Source: Cladorhizidae sp. MBARI D1340-BT2
Lineage: Eukaryota > Porifera > Demospongiae > Poecilosclerida > Cladorhizidae
DNA length: 64,000 nucleotides
Assembly: GCA_028752905.1 (NCBI GenBank)
Contig: JAQNBH010000011.1
Coordinates: 36,224,124-36,288,123 of the forward strand
Direction: 5' to 3'
A model generated the notes under the pieces. The model did no database searches and was not told the DNA's origin. It saw nothing but the letters and a program-made list of their open reading frames with translations. Both the position numbers and the translations under genes were made by a program. Shown here in pieces: positions 21,825 to 33,985 of the stretch (its first letter is position 1; the number at the start of each line of letters is the position of its first letter).

Positions 21825-23641
21825 TGGAAACCCAGTCCTAGTGAGGCTTGCACTGACCTGGAAACCTGGTCCTAGTGAGGCTTGCACCGGCAGAGCACAC
21901 TCCGCTGGTCTGGAAACCTGGTCCTAGTTAGGCTTGCACTGGCAGAGCACACTCCGCTGGTGCCTGGAAACCTGGTCCTAGTGAGGCTTGCACCAGCAGA
22001 GCACACTCCGCTGATACCTGGAAACCTGGTCCTAGTGAGGCTTGCAATGGCAGAGCACACTCCACTGGTACCTGGAAACCTGGTCCTAGTGATGGCAGAG
22101 CACACTCCGCTGATACCTGGAAACCTGGTCCTAGTTAGGCTTGCACCGGCAGAGCACACTCCGCTGATACCTGGAAACCTGGTCCTAGTGAGGCTTGCAC
22201 CGGCAGAGCACACTCCGCTGATACCTGGAAACCTGGTCCTAGTTAGGCTTGCACCGGCAGAGCACACTCCGCTGGTGCCTGGAAACCTGGTCCTAGTGAG
22301 GCTTGCACTGGCAGAGCACACTCCGCTGGTGCCTGGAAACCTGGTCCTAGTGAGGCTTGCACCAGCAGAGCACACTCCGCTGATACCTGGAAACCTGGTC
22401 CTAGTGAGGCTTGCAATGGCAGAGCACACTCCACTGGTACCTGGAAACCTGGTCCTAGTGAGGCTTGCACCAGCAGAGCACACTCCGCTGGTCTGGAAAC
22501 CTGGTCCTAGTGAGGCTTGCACTGACCTGGAAACCTGGTCCTAGTGAGGCTTGCAATGGCAGAGCACACTCCGCTGGTACCTGGAAACCTGGTCCTAGTG
22601 ATGGCAGAGCACACTCCGCTGATACCTGGAAACCTGGTCCTAGTGAGGCTTGCACCGGCAGAGCACACTCCGCTGGTACCTGGAAACCTGGTCCTAGTGA
22701 GGCTTGCACTGACCTGGAAACCTGGTCCTAGTGAGGCTTGCACCGGCAGAGCACACTCCGCTGGTGCCTGGAAACCTGGTCCTAGGGATGGCAGAGCACA
22801 CTCCGCTGATACCTGGAAACCTGGTCCTAGTGAGGCTTGCAATGGCAGAGCACACTCCGCTGGTACCTGGAAACCTGGTCCTAGTGATGGCAGAGCACAC
22901 TCCGCTGATACCTGGAAACCTGGTCCTAGTGAGGCTTGCAATGGCAGAGCACACTCCGCTGGTACCTGGAAACCTGGTCCTAGTGATGGCAGAGCACACT
23001 CCGCTGATACCTGTAAACCTGGTCCTAGTGAGGCTTGCACCGGCAGAGCACACTCCGCTGGTACCTGGAAACCTGGTCCTAGTGAGGCTTGCACCAGCAG
23101 AGCACACTCCGCTGGTCTGGAAACCTGGTCCTAGTGAGGCTTGCACTGACCTGGAAACCTGGTCCTAGTGAGGCTTGCAATGGCAGAGCACACTCCGCTG
23201 GTACCTGGAAACCTGGTCCTAGTGATGGCAGAGCACACTCCGCTGATACCTGGAAACCTGGTCCTAGTGAGGCTTGCACCGGCAGAGCACACTCCGCTGA
23301 TACCTTGAAACCTGGTCCTAGTGAGGCTTGCAATGGCAGAGCACACTCCGCTGGTACCTGGAAACCTGGTCCTAGTGAGGCTTGCAATGGCAGAGCACAC
23401 TCCGCTGATACCTTGAAACCTGGTCCTAGTGAGGCTTGCAATGGCAGAGCACACTCCGCTGGTACCTGGAAACCTGGTCCTAGTAGTGAGGCTTGCAATG
23501 GCAGAGCACACTCCGCTGGTACCTGGAAACCTGGTCCTAGTGATGGCAGAGCACACTCCGCTGATACCTGTAAACCTGGTCCTAGTGAGGCTTGCACCAG
23601 CAGAGCACACTCCGCTGGTGCCTGGAAACCTGGTCCTAGTC
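21825..23641. repeat. 54-bp minisatellite with higher-order structure, about 37 units
   Basis: The full unit is GGCTTGCACCGGCAGAGCAC, ACTCCGCTGGTACCTGGAAA, CCTGGTCCTAGTGA. Shorter types lack either GGCTTGCACC or the GCAGAGCACACTCCGCTG part. A composite block of a long unit plus a GATGGCAGAG unit (about 99 bp) recurs near 22555, 22832, 22937 and 23178. Both strands give many artefactual frames. Confidence 0.95.
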
Positions 23642-24345
23642 ACCCACTGAATATTCAACTCGACATCTAGCCTGTCAGACTAGTTTATGTGGGTAACTGC
23701 CGCACTATTTGTGATTGCTGCCTGCCATATCTTGGCTGGATCTGCTGGTCTGTGAATATGATTAATGAAGAAGGAGGATAATTAATTTACACTTACCTGA
23801 GAACCACTCATGTGATTGCCAGCAGACAACCAGTCACTTCACACCAACTCTGAGTGGCTGAGTGTGAGGTTGGCTGAGTTGCACTCTGCAGGCACAGGCT
23901 GAGAACTAATGACTTCATTACACTCATTGTAACCAATTAGCACACCACGCCCCTGTCTGTCCGTGTGTGTTGTGTTTATGGGCCGCCTATTGGATGTTGC
24001 GCCTATTGGATGTTGCGGTGACACAGAAGCCTCGCCCCTCTCCTTGACATTATCTGAGCATTTGAGGGAGGGGGCTTTGCTATTAGCCCCAACAATCTCT
24101 TCTTCTCCCTCACACTTTCTCCTCCTCTCTCTCTTCCTCACTTCTTTCTTCTGGCCAGCATGGTTCACAGAACACAGAACCCACTTGTTCAAATCTTCTT
24201 CCAGTGCTTCACCATGCACCGTCAGGCTCTTCTCCTCTCCTCCACCATTATCATCTCGTCTCCTGCACCATTCTTTCCTTGCTTCCACCAATTCCCATGG
24301 AAGCCTGTTTGAAGGTTCTTTACGTCGTCTTGATGACATCATTAG
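23642..24345. other. Intron 4 unique stretch
   Basis: No recognised gene. A 138-codon frame (+, 23963-24379) and a 167-codon frame (-, 23839-24342) overlap in low-complexity CT-rich sequence and have no motif support. A short duplication GCCTATTGGATGTTGC lies at 23985-24018. Confidence 0.5.
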
Positions 24346-25614
24346 CTATTTCCCTAACCTAGCTACTACCCTGGCCTAACCTTAGCCTGACCTAACCGTA
24401 GCCACTGCCCTTGCCTAAACTTAGCCACTGCCCTGGCCTAACCTTAGCCACTACCCTGGCCTAACCTTAGCAACTGCCCTGGCCCTAACCTTAGCCACTA
24501 CCCTCCCTAACCTTAGCAACTGCCCTGGACCTAACCTTAGCCACTGCTCTGGCCTAACCTTAGCCACTGCCCTGGCCTAACCTTAGCCACTGCCCTGACC
24601 TAACCGTAGCCACTGCCCTTGCCCTGGCCTAACCTTAGCCACTGCCCTGGCCTAACCTTAGCCACTGCCCTGGCCTAACCTTAGCCACTGCTCTGGCCTA
24701 ACCTTAGCCACTGCCCTGGCCTAACCGTAGCCACTGCCCTGGCCTAACCTTAGCCACTGCCCTGGCCTAACCTTAGCCACTGCCCTGGCCTAACCTTAGC
24801 CACTGCTCTGGCCTAACCTTAGCCACTGCCCTGGCCTAACCTTAGCGACTGCCCTGGCCCTAACCCTAGCCACTGCCCTGGCCCTAACCCTAGCCATTGC
24901 CCTGGCCCTAACCCTAGCCATTGCCCTGGCCCTAACCCTAGCCACTGCCCTGGCCCTAACCCTAGCCACTCCCCTGGCCCTAACCCTAGCCATTGCCCTG
25001 GCCCTAACCCTAGTCACTGCCCTGGCCCTAACCTTAGTCACTGCCCTGGTCCTAACCCTAGCCACTGCCCTACTTTCAACCCTAGCCACTGCCCTGGACC
25101 TAACCCTAGCCACTGCCCTGGCCCTAACCCTAGCCACTGCCCTGGCCCTAACCCTAGCCACTGCCCTGGCCCTAACCCTAGCCACTCCCCTGGCCCTAAC
25201 CCTAGCCACTCCCCTGGCCCTAACCCTAGTCACTGCCCTGGCCCTAACCTTAGTCACTGCCCTGGCCCTAACCTTAGCCACTCCCCTGGCCCTAACCCTA
25301 GTCACTGCCCTGGCCCTAACCCTAGCCACTCCCCTGGCCCTAACCTTAGTCACTGCCCTGCTTTCAACCCTAGCCACTGCCCTGCTTTCAACCCTAGCCA
25401 CTGCCCTGGACCTAACCCTAGCCACTGCCCTGGCCCTAATCCTAGCCACTCCACTGGCCCTAATCCTTGCCACTGCCCTGGACCTAACCCTAGTCACTGC
25501 CCTGGCCCTAATCCTTGCCACTGCCCTGGCCCTAATCCTTGCCACTCCACTGGCCCTAATCCTTGCCACTGCCCTGGCCCTAATCCTTGCCACTGCCCTG
25601 GTCCTAACCTTAGC
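24346..25614. repeat. 24-bp telomere-like minisatellite, about 52 copies
   Basis: The unit is CCCTAACCCTAGCCACTGCC then CTGG. The left third is the simpler GGCCTAACCTTAGCCACTGC form; the right part has CCCTAACCCTAG. Variants include CTTTCAACC and AATCCTTGCC. CCCTAA hexamers suggest kinship with the (TTAGGG)n telomere repeat, but most units are interrupted by GCCACTGCC. The 24-bp (8-codon) unit yields artefactual frames. Confidence 0.95.
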
Positions 25615-25954
25615 TAAAGGCCTAATCCAGTATTGGTATTGATCTGTGCATGCAATATTGGATGTAAGCCGACCTTGCCCTACACTACCATCATCAGCAT
25701 CTACCACTGCAAGTGCCCACCTGTGAGAGACATGATAACCCAGCAACCACTGCATGCCTGGCTGACTGTAAATCCCTCCCCATCCTGCCTCTTACTATCC
25801 CGTGGCCAAGCTATCTCATGAGGGGACTAGACTGATCTGTGTGGTTGCTGACCCATTGCAGGCCTAGTCTCTGGAGGTGGAACTTGCTTTGACCACGGGC
25901 TCCTATTGAAAGTGTGTGCCACATATCTGTGTGGTCTTGCCTGATGTGGGTATC
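25615..25954. other. Intron 4 unique stretch
   Basis: No supported gene or repeat. Confidence 0.5.
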
Positions 25955-26172
25955 TGGCCCAGCTCCCTTCCCTTCTGGCCCAGCTCCCTTCCCTGGCCCA
26001 GCTCCCTTCCCTTCTGGCCCAGCTTCCCTTCCCTTCTGGCCCAGCTTCCCTTGCCAGCTCCCCTTCCCTTCTGGCGCCTTCTGGCCCAGCTCCCCTTGCC
26101 TTCTGGTCCAGCTTCCCTTTTCCCTTTCCCCCTCTGCCCAGCTTCCCTTCCTCTCCTATGGCCCAGCTCCCC
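25955..26172. repeat. Pyrimidine-rich CTGGCCCAGCTCCCTTCC array
   Basis: Irregular 17-26-bp units built from TTCTGGCCCAGCTCCCTTCC. Strongly strand-asymmetric (C/T on +). Confidence 0.9.
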
Positions 26173-26321
26173 CCTTCCAATTTGAGTGTGGATCTGAGAG
26201 ACTGCAAGCTTAGTCCTGGTGGGAGTTGTGTGCCCTTCCAGCATGTGCTGCCGAGTGTAGAGAGGTGTGTCCTCATGGTGTGGGGAGAAGGAAGAGGTTA
26301 GTCCCACATATCTGATCCCTT

Positions 26322-26725
26322 CTCTATTTTAGGACAGGGAGGTAAAGGCAGAGCCAACCCTCTCTTTTAGGACAGAGAGGTAAAGGCAGAGCCAACCCTC
26401 TCTCTTTTAGGACAGAGAGGTAAAGGCAGAGCCAACCCTCTCTTTTAGGACAGAGAGGTAAAGGCAGAGCCAACCCTCTATTTTAGGACAGGGAGGTAAA
26501 GGCAGAGCCAACCCTCTCTTTTAGGACAGAGAGGTAAAGGCAGAGCCAACCCTCTCTTTTAGGACAGAGAGGTAAAGGCAGAGCCAACCCTCTCTTTTAG
26601 GACACAGAGACAAAGTGCAAGGCTGACTCCTCTTTTAGGATAGGGAGATAAAGGGTAAGCTGACCCCTTCACCTTTTTATAACAGCGGTAAAGGGTACAG
26701 CCGACCCCTAACCACTTTTAGGACA
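26322..26725 (+). repeat. 38-bp minisatellite with splice-site-like units, about 10 copies
   Basis: The unit is CCCTCTCTTTTAGGACAGAG then AGGTAAAGGCAGAGCCAA. Each unit carries a pyrimidine tract plus TTTTAG (acceptor-like), nine bases GACAGAGAG, then GTAAAG (donor-like). The right-hand three units are diverged (GATAGGGAGATAAAGGGTA). It lies on the sense strand of the GLDC intron. Confidence 0.93.
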
Positions 26726-27028
26726 GGGAGTTCAAAGATCCAGTCAATGGAAAGAATAAAGAAATGCTGGATAAAGTGGCTGGTTGGTCATGAATCTCAT
26801 TAGCAGGTGCTTGACACAAACTGTAATTACCATGCAGCAGGCCTGCGAACAAGTGGTACAGCTCTTTAATAGAAGAAGGGGGATGTTCCATGCACATGCA
26901 GGAAGTCTGGAAGTTGCTGTAGGCTAAGCATGAGTTGTGGAGACGTCCATTAACACACCAATAATTTTCTACTAATCTGGTGAGGAGCACACATGTGGCA
27001 TAGGCTACTCTCTCTCTCTGCATCTTCT

Positions 27029-27616
27029 GCTTCAACCTGGCAGAAGGATTCTTGCACGGTATTCAACCTGGCAGAATGATTCTTGCACAGTATTCAACCT
27101 GGCAGAAGGGTTCTTGCACAGTATTCAACCTGGCAGAAGAGTTCTTGCACAGTATTCAACCTGGCAGAAGAGTCCTTGCACAGTCTTCAACCTGGCAGAA
27201 TGATTCTTGCACAGTATTCAACCTGGCAGAATGATTCTTGCACAGTATTTAACCTGGCAGAAAGATTCTTGCACAGTATTCAACCTGGCAGAAGGGTTCT
27301 TGCACAGTATTCAACCTGGCAGAAGGGTTCTTGCACAGTATTCAACCTGGCAGAAGGGTTCTTGCACAGTATTCAACCTGGCAGAAGGGTCCTTGCACAG
27401 TATTCAACCTGGCAGAAGGGTCCTTGCACAGTATTCAACCTGGCAGAAGGGTTCTTGCACAGTATTCAACCTGGCAGAAGGGTTCTTGCACAGTATTCAA
27501 CCTGGCAGAAGGGTTCTTGCACAGTATTCAACCTGGCAGAAGGGTTCTTGCACAGTATTCAACCTGGCAGAAGGGTTCTTGCACAGTATTCAACCTGGCA
27601 GAAGGGTTCTTGCAAA
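27029..27616. repeat. 31-bp minisatellite, 19 copies
   Basis: The unit is TTCAACCTGGCAGAAGGGTT then CTTGCACAGTA. The first seven units vary (AATGATT, AAGAGTT); the rest are almost identical. No length change seen. Confidence 0.96.
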
Positions 27617-29884
27617 CTAGACACGGCCCACCCACAGAAAATGTTTTCCCCTTTCCCCCAAGTCTTAATTAGTGGCGCAACTCAAAATTCAGAGTAATTA
27701 ATGACATCATTTAATTTTCACTCGAGGCCAACTTATTGCACAGTATTTTAACTAGACGAGAAGTCACTTTCGGAATGGATTTGAAATCTTCATCCTGTAA
27801 GTATCAGTTGCTGTAATTATCATCATCATCGAATCTTTGCTGACCTGTAGGGTGGATTTCACACCACATGAATGACCACATCCAGGCCTGGAGGGGAGGA
27901 GAGGGGGGGGGGGGGGGTCTGGGTGTTATCGGGTAGGCTGAGCTTATGTCGATAAAGCTTATGTCGATAAAGCTTATGTCGATAAAGAAGCGCTTGCTAT
28001 GGACATTATGACATTTGTGAAGATGATGATAGAACTTAGTCAGACAGAAAATTTGGCATTTTGACTGAATCAATGGCAGAGAAGCAAGCTGCTCTCTCAT
28101 TAGCCTCCTTGCAATGCTCTCCAAAGCTTGTCCTGGTGGGCACAGCTAGCTATATCTCATGCAAGGCTGTCCTGGTGGACTACTAAGCAGATTATAAGGC
28201 AGTATTTATACCTACATGCTAGTTCTCATCAAGGGGTATTGTGTTAAGTGGTGGTAATATATGTGAATTGACTTGTAGTATATCCATTAATTATTTAATT
28301 ACACATTTTTATATTCTTAATTCTTATTTCATGGCTCCATTTCGGAGAGATCACCCTTTCTTCTCTTGTTAAACTGTGACACTTTTAAGCGGCAAGAAAA
28401 CACTAGTAACACCAGCTTGGTCGCACTCCTCCAGTGGTGGTTGGGTTTGGCCTTTGCACACGTGGGTCTAGCCAGACCAGTAGACCAGCCCTCTATCTGT
28501 GGAAAAGGGACTGTACTCCACATCTACGGTTGGCAACAGTGCTTTTTAAAGCTTGGACTCTTGGTGCTCTGTAACTTGGATAGACAAGAGTGCACAAGAT
28601 CTGTCATCTCATTGGATAATAAAACTGTGTGCTGCAAAATTGGGGACATGTTACTCCATGTAGAAGGCGAGGGGAATACCTAACACCCCCTCCCCCTCCC
28701 ACTTGACCCCTCCTCCTTAGAAGATAATCAATTAGCATGGGTTGTGTTTGTTTGTTTGTTTGTTGTTTTTTAATTTTGACACCTTCCAAGTTTATACAAG
28801 CGGGTGTAGGTGCTAAGATAATCATTTTGGCATTTTGGACATGCCAAACCTCTTCCCTTGCCAGAGTAGAAATTGCATATGAAGACCTGTAATGCATGGA
28901 CTACTAGGTAGGGGTGGGTATTGGGGGGCGAAGTACTTCTCAAAGCAGAGCCTACACAGTCACAGCTAGATGCCTGGTGGTTTCCAGCGAGGTGGGGCCT
29001 GGGTACTCACCAGCAGTAGTCACTTCATAGGCCTGGGGTAAGTAAGGATTAGGAGATACATTAGCTAGGGCTAGATTGGGTTAGCTTCTACACCCACTGC
29101 TAATTTCGACACTTGACCCAGCAGAAGGAAGAGTGCCAATTAAGTGCGTGGTAACTGCAAGCAGGTGTCATTTTTCTCTCCACTCTCCATTGTGGCCAGT
29201 CTTCCCATGAACTGATTTTGGGCTGCTCACGTAGCAAGAACTCCACAAAGGATCCTAGCATTACATCCCCACCATGATGACATCACCAGATGACACACAC
29301 GCCTCCCTCCTTACGTGACCACACTTTACCACCAAGTAAACTCTGCAAGGGGTGGATGGGTCGAATAGTTCTGTGGTCATTTGTATTTGGCCACTTATAT
29401 TGATGGGGACCAACAGAAATGCTTCAGTGAGGACTAGATATGAAGGGTTCTGGAACCCGCGCAGCAACATTGACCATCTAAAATGCACTGCTCAGCTGCA
29501 AAGTGCATGCTTATTGAGTGCTAGCTAAGTCAGAAAGAGCCTGTGGTCTCTGCCATGTATATGGCTATATGCATACTCTCTCCTGCTCACCTCCTCAGCC
29601 TATCTAGAAGTTGGCGCTCAGCTTTCTGCTCTCTCTTGACATGTCCTGTTGTTGTCGCTGCTGAGGAGCACTGCGGTTAGAGCTATTTTATTATATTCTC
29701 TCTCCTGCCCTGTCCACTGTCTGTCAGCCTACCTAGATATTGCTGCCTCGGCGTCCCTGCTCTTGGCTGGCATGTTAAGCTTGTATCAGTGTGTGCTCAT
29801 GTTGTTGGTGCCCTATTTGAACAGCGGTGTTGTGGACAACTTCAGGGGTATCTGTGTATGGATATCCAAAGTAAAAGTTCTTGC
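27617..29884. other. Long unique intron 4 stretch
   Basis: No exon or element identified. It contains a 15-G run (27903-27917), three copies of GCTTATGTCGATAAA (27942-27987) and GTTTGTTTGTTTGTTTG (28747-28764). Small frames (28366-28683, 28604-28897, 29649-29918) lack conserved motifs. Confidence 0.5.
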
Positions 29885-30330
29885 AGGCCTAATGCTGGCT
29901 ATAAGGCTGGGGCTCTAGGGCTAATGCTGATTATACGGCTGGGGCTGTAGGGCTAATCGGGCTATAAGGCTGGGCTGTAGGGCTAATGCTGGCTGTAGGG
30001 CTAAGGCTGGGGCTGTAGGACTAATGCTGGCTATAAGGCTAGGGCTGTAGGACTAATGCTGGCTATAAGGCTAGGGCTATAGGACTAATGCGGCTATAAG
30101 TCTAGGGCTGTAGGGCTAATGCTGGCTATAAGGCTAGGGCTGTAGGACTAATGCTGGGTGTAAGGCTAGGGCTGGGGCTGTTGGGCTAGGGAAATATGGT
30201 TAAGGATATGGGGGAAAGGATATAATGCTATGGCTAGAGATATAGGGCTAGAGCATGGATATAGGACTAAGGCTGAGATATAGGACTAGGAAGAGGGGAT
30301 AAGGCTGTATGGGGCTAGGATTAGGTGGGC
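29885..30330. repeat. Degenerate GGCTAGGGCTGTAGGACTAATGC repeat
   Basis: About nine ~31-bp copies of GGCTATAAGGCTAGGGCTGT then AGGACTAATGCT, decaying to the right into GATATAGGACTAAGGC words. Weakly related to the reverse complement of the CCCTAGCC arrays. Confidence 0.85.
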
Positions 30331-30721
30331 AACCACTTTGAAGGAATTTGGACATCCATAAATATCCTATGATTGTCACTGGACCACCCTGGTTAATGCA
30401 GCTCGGGGATTTCCTGCTCTAGTTGTCTAGACAGTTTTTTGCTAAGACTTTCATCTCTCAGCCTGTTACTGCTCAGGGATTTCCTGCTCTTTCCTTTATC
30501 TGCCAATCTAGCCAATGCTGTCATCTTGCTCTCGACTTCGCTCCATCTGCTTCTCTCACCTTCCTCTCTGTAGTTGTTCTTCCTCTCGAGTGTGAATAGC
30601 ACATTGGCACGTGTGCAGCCAATCTTTGTTCTCCGTTGTATCACAGGGAAATGGTTAGCATTGCCAAAAATCTGCCCTCACACACTCCGATAACTACAAT
30701 GTACATTTAGATGATAGACTC

Positions 30722-30885
30722 CAGGGCTGCATTTAGTGGGGGGAGGGGGGGGGGGGGCATTTTCCCCCTTGGGGTATTGTATTATTGTATAGTGTTGTTA
30801 AATATGTGCCCCCCCCCCCCCCCTCTGTTTACAAAATACTACTTTTGCCCCCCCCCCCTTCAACTCAATCCTAAATGCAGCCCTG
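30722..30885. mobile_element. MITE-like element, ~164 bp, 15-bp perfect terminal inverted repeats
   Basis: CAGGGCTGCATTTAG (30722-30736) is exactly inverted at 30871-30885 (CTAAATGCAGCCCTG). The left arm continues into a G run and the right arm into C runs, so the arms can pair further. A CAGGG start is typical of hAT-type non-autonomous elements. No clear 8-bp target duplication is visible: the flanks are ATAGACTC and AACTCATC, sharing only ACTC. Confidence 0.65.
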
Positions 30886-31160
30886 AACTCATCGAAATGA
30901 AATCACTAGCCAAAAACTTAGGGGCATTCCTATGCAATCCAACTAGACAAATGGACACTACTTATACCAACTGATCAAGTACTTCCATCCCTAGCACTGC
31001 AGGTGTTGTAATAACCTGCTCATGTGGTCTGAATCCTCAACTTTGTTGCAGGTGGCATATGATATAATGTTCCGGTGGAGTTGGTTAGTACTTCTCTGCT
31101 GTGAGCTCCTATCTTTTGGCCGTATATGGATGGGGGATGGGCTTCCATGAGGCTGAGGGT
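30886..31160. other. Intron 4 unique spacer
   Basis: No feature recognised before the 179-bp satellite. Confidence 0.5.
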
Positions 31161-33985
31161 CAGTCTATATATTAAGTTCTATATATTCGCCTCTATAACC
31201 TAATAGATTATTACTATACATATGGAGTTCCACATGAAAAGATGAAAATTTAAATGTGCATATATAGAAATACAGTTATAGAGGCATTTTAATTAATCCA
31301 GCCAGCACTCATAGTTGATCAAGCCAGCCCTCTATATATCAGTCTATATATTAAGTCCTATATATTCACCTCTATAACCTAATAGATTATTACTAGACAT
31401 ATGGAGTTGCACATGAAAAGATGAAAATTTAAATGTGCATATATAGAAATACAGTTATAGAGACATTTTAATTAATCCAGCCAGATCAAGCCAGCCCTCT
31501 ATATATCAGTCTATATATTAAGTTCTATATATTCGCCTCTATAACCTAATAGATTATTACTACACATATGGAGTTGCACATGAAAAGATGAAAATTTAAA
31601 TGTGCATATATAGAAATACAGTTATAGAGACATTTTAATTAATCCAGCCAGCACTCATAGTTGATCAAGCCAGCCCTCTATATATCAGTCTATATATTAA
31701 GTCCTATATATTCACCTCTATAACCTAATAGATTATTACTACACATATGGAGTTGCACATGAAAAGATGAAAATTTAAATGTGCATATATAGAAATACAG
31801 TTATAGAGACATTTTAATTAATCCAGCCAGCACTCATAGTTGATCAAGCCAGCCCTCTATATATCAGTCTATATATTAAGTTCTATATATTCGCCTCTAT
31901 AACCTAATAGATTATTACTTCACATATGGAGTTGCACATGAAAAGATGAAAATTTAAATGTGCATATATAGAAATACAGTTATAGAGACATTTTAATTAA
32001 TCCAGCCAGCACTCATAGTTGATCAAGCCAGCCCTCTATATATCAGTCTATATATTAAGTTCTATATATTCGCCTCTATAACCTAATAGATTATTACTAC
32101 ACATATGGAGTTACACATGAAAAGATGAAAATTTAAATGTGCATATATAGAAATACAGTTATAGAGACATTTTAATTAATCCAGCCAGCACTCATAGTTG
32201 ATCAAGCCGGCCCTCTATATATCAGTCTATATATTATGTTCTATATATTCACCTCTATAACCTAATAGATTATTACTACACATGGAGTTGCACATGAAAA
32301 GATGAAAATTTAAATGTGCATATATAGAAATACAGTTATAGAGACATTTTAATTAATCCAGCCAGCACTCATAGTTGATCAAGCCAGCCCTCTTCTTATA
32401 TATTATGTTCTATATGTTCACCTCTATAACCTAATAGGTTATTACTACACATATGGAGTTGCACATGAAAAGATGAAAATTTAAATGTGCATATATAGAA
32501 ATACAGTTATAGAGACATTTTAATTAATCCAGCCAGCACTCATAGTTGATCAAGCCAGCCCTCTATATATCAGTCTATATATTAAGTTCTATATATTCGC
32601 CTCTATAACCTAATAGATTATTACTACACATATGGAGTTACACATGAAAAGATGAAAATTTAAATGTGCATATATAGAAATACAGTTATAGAGACATTTT
32701 AATTAATCCAGCCAGCACTCATAGTTGATCAAGCCGGCCCTCTATATATCAGTCTATATATTATGTTCTATATATTCACCTCTATAACCTAATAGATTAT
32801 TACTACACATGGAGTTGCACATGAAAAGATGAAAATTTAAATGTGCATATATAGAAATACAGTTATAGAGACATTTTAATTAATCCAGCCAGCACTCATA
32901 GTTGATCAAGCCAGCCCTCTTCTTATATATTATGTTCTATATATTCACCTCTATAACCTAATAGGTTATTACTACACATATGGAGTTGCACATGAAAAGA
33001 TGAAAATTTAAATGTGCATATATAGAAATACAGTGAGACATTTTAATTAATCCAGCCAGCACTCATAGTTGATCAAGCCAGCCCTCTATATATCAGTCTA
33101 TATATTAAGTCCTATATATTCACCTCTATAACCTAATAGATTATTACTACACATATGGAGTTGCACATGAAAAGATGAAAATTTAAATGTGCATATATAG
33201 AAATACAGTTATAGAGACATTTTAATTAATCCAGCCAGCACTCATAGTTGATCAAGCCAGCCCTCTATATATCAGTCTATATATTATGTTCTATATATTC
33301 ACCTCTATAACCTAATAGATTATTACTTCACATATGGAGTTGCACATGAAAAGATGAAAATTTAAATGTGCATATATAGAAATACAGTTATAGAGACATT
33401 TTAATTAATCCAGCCAGCACTCATAGTTGATCAAGCCAGCCCTCTATATATCAGTCTATATATTAAGTCCTATATATTCGCCTCTATAACCTAATAGATT
33501 ATTACTACACATATGAGTTGCACATGAAAAGATGAAAATTTAAATGTGCATATATAGAAATACAGTTATAGAGACATTTTAATTAATCCAGCCAGCACTC
33601 ATAGTTGATCAAGCCAGCCCTCTATATATCAGTCTATATATTAAGTTCTATATATTCGCCTCTATAACCTAATAGATTATTACTACACATATGGAGTTAC
33701 ACATGAAAAGATAAAAATTTAAATGTGCATATATAGAAATACAGTTATAGAGACATTTTAATTAATCCAGCTAGCACTCATAGTTGATCAAGCCAGCCCT
33801 CTATATATCAGTCTATATATTATGTTCTATATATTCACCTTTTTAACCTAATAGATTATTACTACACATATGGAGTTGCACATGAAAAGATGAAAATTTA
33901 AATGTGCATATATAGAAATACAGTTATAGAGACATTTTAATTAATCCAGCCAGCACTCATAGTTGATCAAGCCAGCCCTCTATAT
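31161..33985. repeat. 179-bp AT-rich satellite, about 16 copies with higher-order structure
   Basis: The unit starts CAGTCTATATATTAAGTTCT and contains CCTCTATAACCTAATAGATT, GAGTTGCACATGAAAAGATG, AAAATTTAAATGTGCATATA, ATTTTAATTAATCCAGCCAG and GATCAAGCCAGCCC. The period is 179 bp in consecutive units (31507, 31686, 31865, 32044, 32223). A three-unit block beginning AAGCCGGCCC near 32206 recurs near 32731 with the same private changes (CTTCTTATATATTATG, ACACATGGAG). It is the longest unit in the window and the only one of nucleosome-like length. Confidence 0.96.

Noticed and set aside
23839..24379. Overlapping 138- and 167-codon frames on opposite strands
   Set aside because: CT/GA-rich low-complexity sequence, no recognised motif, and inside the GLDC intron.
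24346..25614. A true telomere
   Set aside because: CCCTAA hexamers are interrupted in every unit and GLDC exons lie on both sides.
25827..26307. Frames of 134-149 codons on the - strand
   Set aside because: They are translations of the pyrimidine-rich array (G/K/E-rich) with no domain.
28366..28683. 105-codon frame in intron 4
   Set aside because: No conserved motif or splice support; length is within chance expectation.
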